From the NCBI GenBank assembly GCA_938010765.1, contig CALLVX010000070.1:1-64000 (forward strand): 64,000 nucleotides of DNA, read 5' to 3'. Of this stretch, positions 60,896 through 64,000 are shown one piece after another (position 1 is the stretch's first letter; each line of letters begins with the position of its first letter). This stretch comes from an uncultured Flavobacteriaceae bacterium. GTDB lineage: Bacteria > Bacteroidota > Bacteroidia > Flavobacteriales > Flavobacteriaceae. Both the position numbers and the translations under genes were made by a program. The notes under the pieces were generated by a model. The model searched no databases. It saw nothing but the letters and a program-made list of their open reading frames with translations, and was not told the DNA's origin.

Positions 60896-62620
60896 TTATT
60901 GCTTGCTTTTTTCTTTTCGTTTGTTCCAGAACCAGCTTCCAACAAAATAGGCGACCAGGGCGAATAGGAAATACTTAAAATAGGATTGCGGCTCCCCGTC
61001 GCCATGAACGGTCGTAAAAATACGATTCCATCTTGGTTTCCATTTAAACGGACTATTTGGGCGTCCTTTCGCGTCAACAAAATTATCGAAGCTCATCCAT
61101 ATAAAAATAGGCGTTCCGACAATATGGTTTTCTGGTACATACCCCCATGCACGGCTATCCTCTGAATGATCTCTATTATCTCCCATCATCCAGTAGTAAT
61201 CTTGTTGAAAGGTGTAAGAATCTACCACTTGCCCATTTAGGCTTATTTGATTTCCCGAAACACTGATGGTATTTCCTTCGTACTCCTCAATGATTCTTTT
61301 ATATAACGGCAATACTTTCAGATTCAAAGACACTGTTTTTCCTCTTTCCGGGATATAAAAAGGCCCCATTTGACTATAATTCCATGGGTAATCGGAACTT
61401 TGGGGGAAGAGACCGGCACCTCGTTGTCCCTTAGGATTTATAAGTTGCACTACAGAATCAATACTTGTATTTTTTCTTAATTTTTCTACCATCTCCTTGG
61501 TTAAGGGAACTGATCGTTGCAAGTCGGTAATTTCTTTTAAAGAAAGGTTTAATTTACGGGCCGTTTCAATTGGGATACCCGCCTCTTTGGTGTAAATTTC
61601 TAACTGTCCCTGTTTATTTCGATTAAATCCAAGAACAGCACTTTCCAAGGCTACGGCCTGTTCTTGGCTCATTTGAGGGGCTACATACCTTCGTTGAAAA
61701 TCGGTAGCACCCACTTCTATCAATGCTTTGGAGGAAACCCCCTTGCTACTATAGACCATATGCTCGAATTGTGGTCGGGCACGTTCGGGAAGCTCTAGTT
61801 GCTTTCCGTTTATAAAAACAGTACCGTCTATGACCTCCAGCGAATCACCGGGAATGCCGACACAGCGTTTAACATAATTTGATTTTTTATCAATCGGTTT
61901 ATCTACTCCCTTTTCTGCCTTGAAAAACTGCCGTACCGTATCGGCAGGCCAACTAAATACTACGATTTCCTTCCTATTAATTTTCTTGAATCCCGGTATT
62001 CTAAAATAAGGCAATTGCGGCTTGCTCAAATACGACTTTACGCCCAGTATAGGTAGTGTGTCATGTACCATCGGTGCGGCAACAGTGGTCATAGGGGCAC
62101 GTGCACCGTAGTGAAACTTGCTTACAAAAAGTAAATCCCCTATACGCAAGGTCTTTTCCAGCGAACCGGTCGGGATGACATAGGGTTGAATGAAATAGGT
62201 ATGTACCAGCGTGGCGGCAACAATGGCAAAGACGATAGAGCTTACCCATTCACCCATATTTGAACGTGGTTGAAGGCTCCTGTCTTTAATGTGCTCTACA
62301 TCTAAGGCATAGTTTACATAGTAGATATAAAGCCCAAAAGTTAGTATAACCAACCAAGTTTCCAAGAGGCGGTTCCTTCCAAAACTGCGAATGGTCTCTA
62401 CCCATACAACTGGAAAAATCAATAGATTGATAATGGGGATAAATAACAAGATTACCCACCATCTTGGGCGGTTTATAATTTGCATCAGCACGATGGCGTT
62501 GTAAACGGGAATCGCCGCTTCCCATGCTTTTCTACTTGCTTTTACATACAGTTTCCAGGTTCCGAGGAAATGAATCACCTGTACGATGAGTATAAAAATA
62601 ATCCATTGTGTTGCGTTCAT
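60896..62620 (-). CDS. lepB: Signal peptidase I (long flavobacterial form)
   Basis: A 574-residue enzyme that removes signal peptides from exported proteins. The N-terminal 130 residues contain four to five membrane helices, more than the classical two. The catalytic Ser153 is in PTGSLEKTL and the general base Lys251 in SNYVKRCVGIPGDSLEV; MMGDNRDHSEDSRAWGYV near residue 490 is the final conserved box. The region between the boxes contains a large insertion typical of Bacteroidota. It lies 18 bases upstream of the WbqC gene and 36 after dapB. Confidence 0.94.
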   Translation of the reverse strand: MNATQWIIFILIVQVIHFLGTWKLYVKASRKAWEAAIPVYNAIVLMQIINRPRWWVILLFIPIINLLIFPVVWVETIRSFGRNRLLETWLVILTFGLYIYYVNYALDVEHIKDRSLQPRSNMGEWVSSIVFAIVAATLVHTYFIQPYVIPTGSLEKTLRIGDLLFVSKFHYGARAPMTTVAAPMVHDTLPILGVKSYLSKPQLPYFRIPGFKKINRKEIVVFSWPADTVRQFFKAEKGVDKPIDKKSNYVKRCVGIPGDSLEVIDGTVFINGKQLELPERARPQFEHMVYSSKGVSSKALIEVGATDFQRRYVAPQMSQEQAVALESAVLGFNRNKQGQLEIYTKEAGIPIETARKLNLSLKEITDLQRSVPLTKEMVEKLRKNTSIDSVVQLINPKGQRGAGLFPQSSDYPWNYSQMGPFYIPERGKTVSLNLKVLPLYKRIIEEYEGNTISVSGNQISLNGQVVDSYTFQQDYYWMMGDNRDHSEDSRAWGYVPENHIVGTPIFIWMSFDNFVDAKGRPNSPFKWKPRWNRIFTTVHGDGEPQSYFKYFLFALVAYFVGSWFWNKRKEKSKQ

Positions 62621-62656
62621 CTGAAAAGTTATTCGTTACTATTGGTTTTATCTTTT

Positions 62657-63355
62657 TTAAAGCCCTAAAACATCTTTCATGCTAAAGACCCCGGTTTTGC
62701 CGTGTATCCATTCAGCGGCTACCACTGCTCCTAGGGCGAACCCTTCCCGATTATGGGCGGTATGTTTAATTTCAATACTGTCTACTTCACTGCTGAAGTC
62801 AACGGTATGTGTGCCCGGAACTGCGCCAATTCGCTTCGATCTAATAGGTATTTCTTGTTTTCCCGCGTGGTCTAGCTTCCAGGTAGTATACGCGGTATGT
62901 TCTATAATGTCCTCTGCCAAGGTAATAGCCGTTCCACTAGGGGCATCTAGTTTTTGCGTATGGTGTATCTCTTCCATAGAAACGGAATATTGGGTCAGTT
63001 CCTTCATCATTTTCGCCAAATGCGCATTCAGCTCAAAAAATACATTCACTCCCAGACTAAAATTAGACGCGTAGATAAAGGCACCTCTTTTTTCGCGACA
63101 GAGCGCTTCTGCGTCTTCATATCTTTCGAGCCACCCTGTAGTACCGGAAATGACCGGGATGCCATTTTTAAGACAACCACTAATGTTGCCATAAGCGGCC
63201 TTTGGCATACTGAAATCAATAGCGACATCCATCTTTGAAAAATCTACGGCCTTGGTATCTATATCAATTTTAGCAACTATTTGATGCCCACGGGCCAGAG
63301 CGACTTGTTCGATCATCTTTCCCATTTTTCCGTAGCCGAAAAGTGCAATGTTCAT
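62657..63355 (-). CDS. dapB: 4-hydroxy-tetrahydrodipicolinate reductase DapB
   Basis: A 232-residue enzyme of lysine and diaminopimelate synthesis. The nucleotide-binding GYGKMGKMIEQVA motif is at residues 7-19, ISGTTGWLERY near 70 follows, and the catalytic segment HHTQKLDAPSGTAI near residue 131 holds His and Lys. The C-terminal SFREG-like region appears as HNREGFALGAVVAAEW. It is shorter than the E. coli enzyme, as in many Bacteroidota. It precedes lepB and follows a DUF5683 gene by 49 bases. Confidence 0.95.
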   Translation of the reverse strand: MNIALFGYGKMGKMIEQVALARGHQIVAKIDIDTKAVDFSKMDVAIDFSMPKAAYGNISGCLKNGIPVISGTTGWLERYEDAEALCREKRGAFIYASNFSLGVNVFFELNAHLAKMMKELTQYSVSMEEIHHTQKLDAPSGTAITLAEDIIEHTAYTTWKLDHAGKQEIPIRSKRIGAVPGTHTVDFSSEVDSIEIKHTAHNREGFALGAVVAAEWIHGKTGVFSMKDVLGL

Positions 63356-63404
63356 GTATTTAATGGTTTTCTATTTTAGAAAAGTATATCAATCCCCTTC
63401 AAAG

Positions 63405-64000
63405 TTAAAATTTAATAATAAAAGCCATCCCGTAATTGGGATCCCTTGTTACGGTGTTCAAATCTAAATAAGGGTGCATGTCAAAACTAAGATCGTCGCT
63501 AATGTTAAATTGCTTTAAATGGGCATCTACGTTCGCGTCAACAATATTAAGTATATAAAAGGCAATGGTTACTACCAGGGCTAAATCGCGATCGCGTTGG
63601 TATCGTTCCTGTTGATTCTCCAATACGTCTAGATCAAAATCGGGCGGTGAACCGGGATCGTTATTACCGTCCCTATCATAAAATTCATCGTCTGTAAAGC
63701 CCGCTTGGCGTCTTTTAAAAGCACTACGGAAACGATCATAGCGATCATCGTTCCAAGTGTAGACGTACACACCGGCCCCAAGCACTCCATAAATAATCGG
63801 AACTTTCCAATAGCGTTTATTGTATACCTGGCCCAAGCCAGGGAGCACCGCAGAATAAAAGGCCGCCCTGCCCGGTGCCAAAGGATTAATTGGTTTTCGT
63901 TTTTCTATTACAGAATCTTGTACGACAATGCCTTGTTCTTTCAAGTTTTGTTGTAAAGTGTCAAGTTCTTGGTCTACTGGTTCCACTTCTTGGGCCAGGG
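63405..64000 (-). CDS. DUF5683 protein (5' end outside the window)
   Basis: The right edge of the window cuts this gene. Codons at 63986-64000 extend the frame to read LAQEVEPVDQ, where AQ looks like the end of a signal peptide, so the start codon lies beyond 64000 and a GTG at 63986 is unlikely. The visible 193-plus residues include RAAFYSAVLPGLGQVYNKRYWKVPIIYGVLG in pieces and a second helix VVTIAFYILNIVDANVDAHL, both typical of DUF5683. Its function is unknown; in Flavobacteria relatives lie next to the chromosome partition genes parA and parB, which would be outside the window to the right. Confidence 0.85.
   Translation of the reverse strand, partial: LAQEVEPVDQELDTLQQNLKEQGIVVQDSVIEKRKPINPLAPGRAAFYSAVLPGLGQVYNKRYWKVPIIYGVLGAGVYVYTWNDDRYDRFRSAFKRRQAGFTDDEFYDRDGNNDPGSPPDFDLDVLENQQERYQRDRDLALVVTIAFYILNIVDANVDAHLKQFNISDDLSFDMHPYLDLNTVTRDPNYGMAFIIKF

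Noticed and set aside
1-64000. CRISPR arrays, insertion sequences, tRNA genes, parS sites
   Set aside because: No direct repeats with regular spacing, no transposase, no tRNA cloverleaf and no TGTTTCACGTGAAACA-like site were noticed by eye; a program search would be needed to rule out weak cases.

Overview
The window looks like chromosome of a Flavobacteriaceae-type Bacteroidota, probably marine, with moderate to low GC. The evidence is family content (GldI, an OstA-like protein, DUF349, DUF368, DUF3810, DUF6122 and DUF6503 proteins, a two-rhomboid/MutL cluster, the long flavobacterial signal peptidase I), many short lipoprotein signal peptides, and the Bacteroidota promoter -7 element TAnnTTTG upstream of several genes. 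Most of the 64 kb is densely packed housekeeping sequence. I saw no phage, insertion sequence, CRISPR array, tRNA or rRNA gene.

Layout. 0-3.1 kb: a partial M23 peptidase, then a promoter driving a coiled-coil protein, zapA, a 6S-like RNA, a second structured RNA segment and rny. 3.1-7.7 kb (minus): molybdate uptake (modA, a stand-alone di-Mop protein, modB, modC, all overlapping) behind an erythromycin-esterase-like protein and a GNAT acetyltransferase. 7.7-9.6 kb: a decay zone holding a frameshifted HTH/membrane regulator and a truncated haloperoxidase, then a cupin. 9.6-19.7 kb (minus): a DUF349 protein with N-terminal repeats, aroE, two tandem DUF368 membrane proteins, a TPR protein, a class III aminotransferase and an OstA-like protein. 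19.8-24 kb: ThuA protein plus a large SGNH/beta-propeller/cytochrome c lipoprotein. 24-30.5 kb: fur-family regulator and purA, relA/spoT, and a TrmH-type methyltransferase with a CAAX-type protease. 30.5-34.3 kb (plus): a DUF6503 lipoprotein and molybdopterin genes moaD-moaE-moaC-mobA-moeB. 34.3-41.6 kb (minus): two serine hydrolases and two amidohydrolase-fold proteins, all exported. 41.9-50 kb: DUF3810, pepD, an M48 lipoprotein-type protease, a cyclophilin-FKBP fusion, gldI, a DHH phosphoesterase, a PhoD-like phosphatase and ndk. 50-53.5 kb (minus): SRPBCC protein, Crp/Fnr regulator, DUF721 protein, lipocalin-like lipoprotein, an orphan membrane protein and recF. 53.6-60 kb (plus): TPR membrane protein, ribH, a small membrane protein, mutL, two rhomboids and an EEP-family protein. 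59.9-64 kb (minus): DUF6122, WbqC, lepB, dapB and a DUF5683 protein that runs off the right edge.

How the genes work together. Molybdenum cofactor appears as two separated modules: ModABC plus Mop take up and hold molybdate, and MoaD/E/C, MobA and MoeB build the cofactor; moaA and moeA are not in the window. Envelope functions are prominent (OstA, LepB, GldI with a second periplasmic PPIase, rhomboids, M48 proteases, exported amidohydrolases and serine hydrolases). The replication/repair group recF, a DUF721 (DciA-like) protein and mutL sits with ribH and the lepB-dapB cluster.

I did not find a clearly new multi-gene system. The items most worth a second look are the structured RNA between the 6S-like RNA and rny, the pseudo-SGNH domain fused to a cytochrome protein, amidohydrolase domains that lack the metal-binding HxH, the truncated haloperoxidase with an unrelated tail, and three genes whose promoter -7 element lies only 4-6 bases before the start codon.
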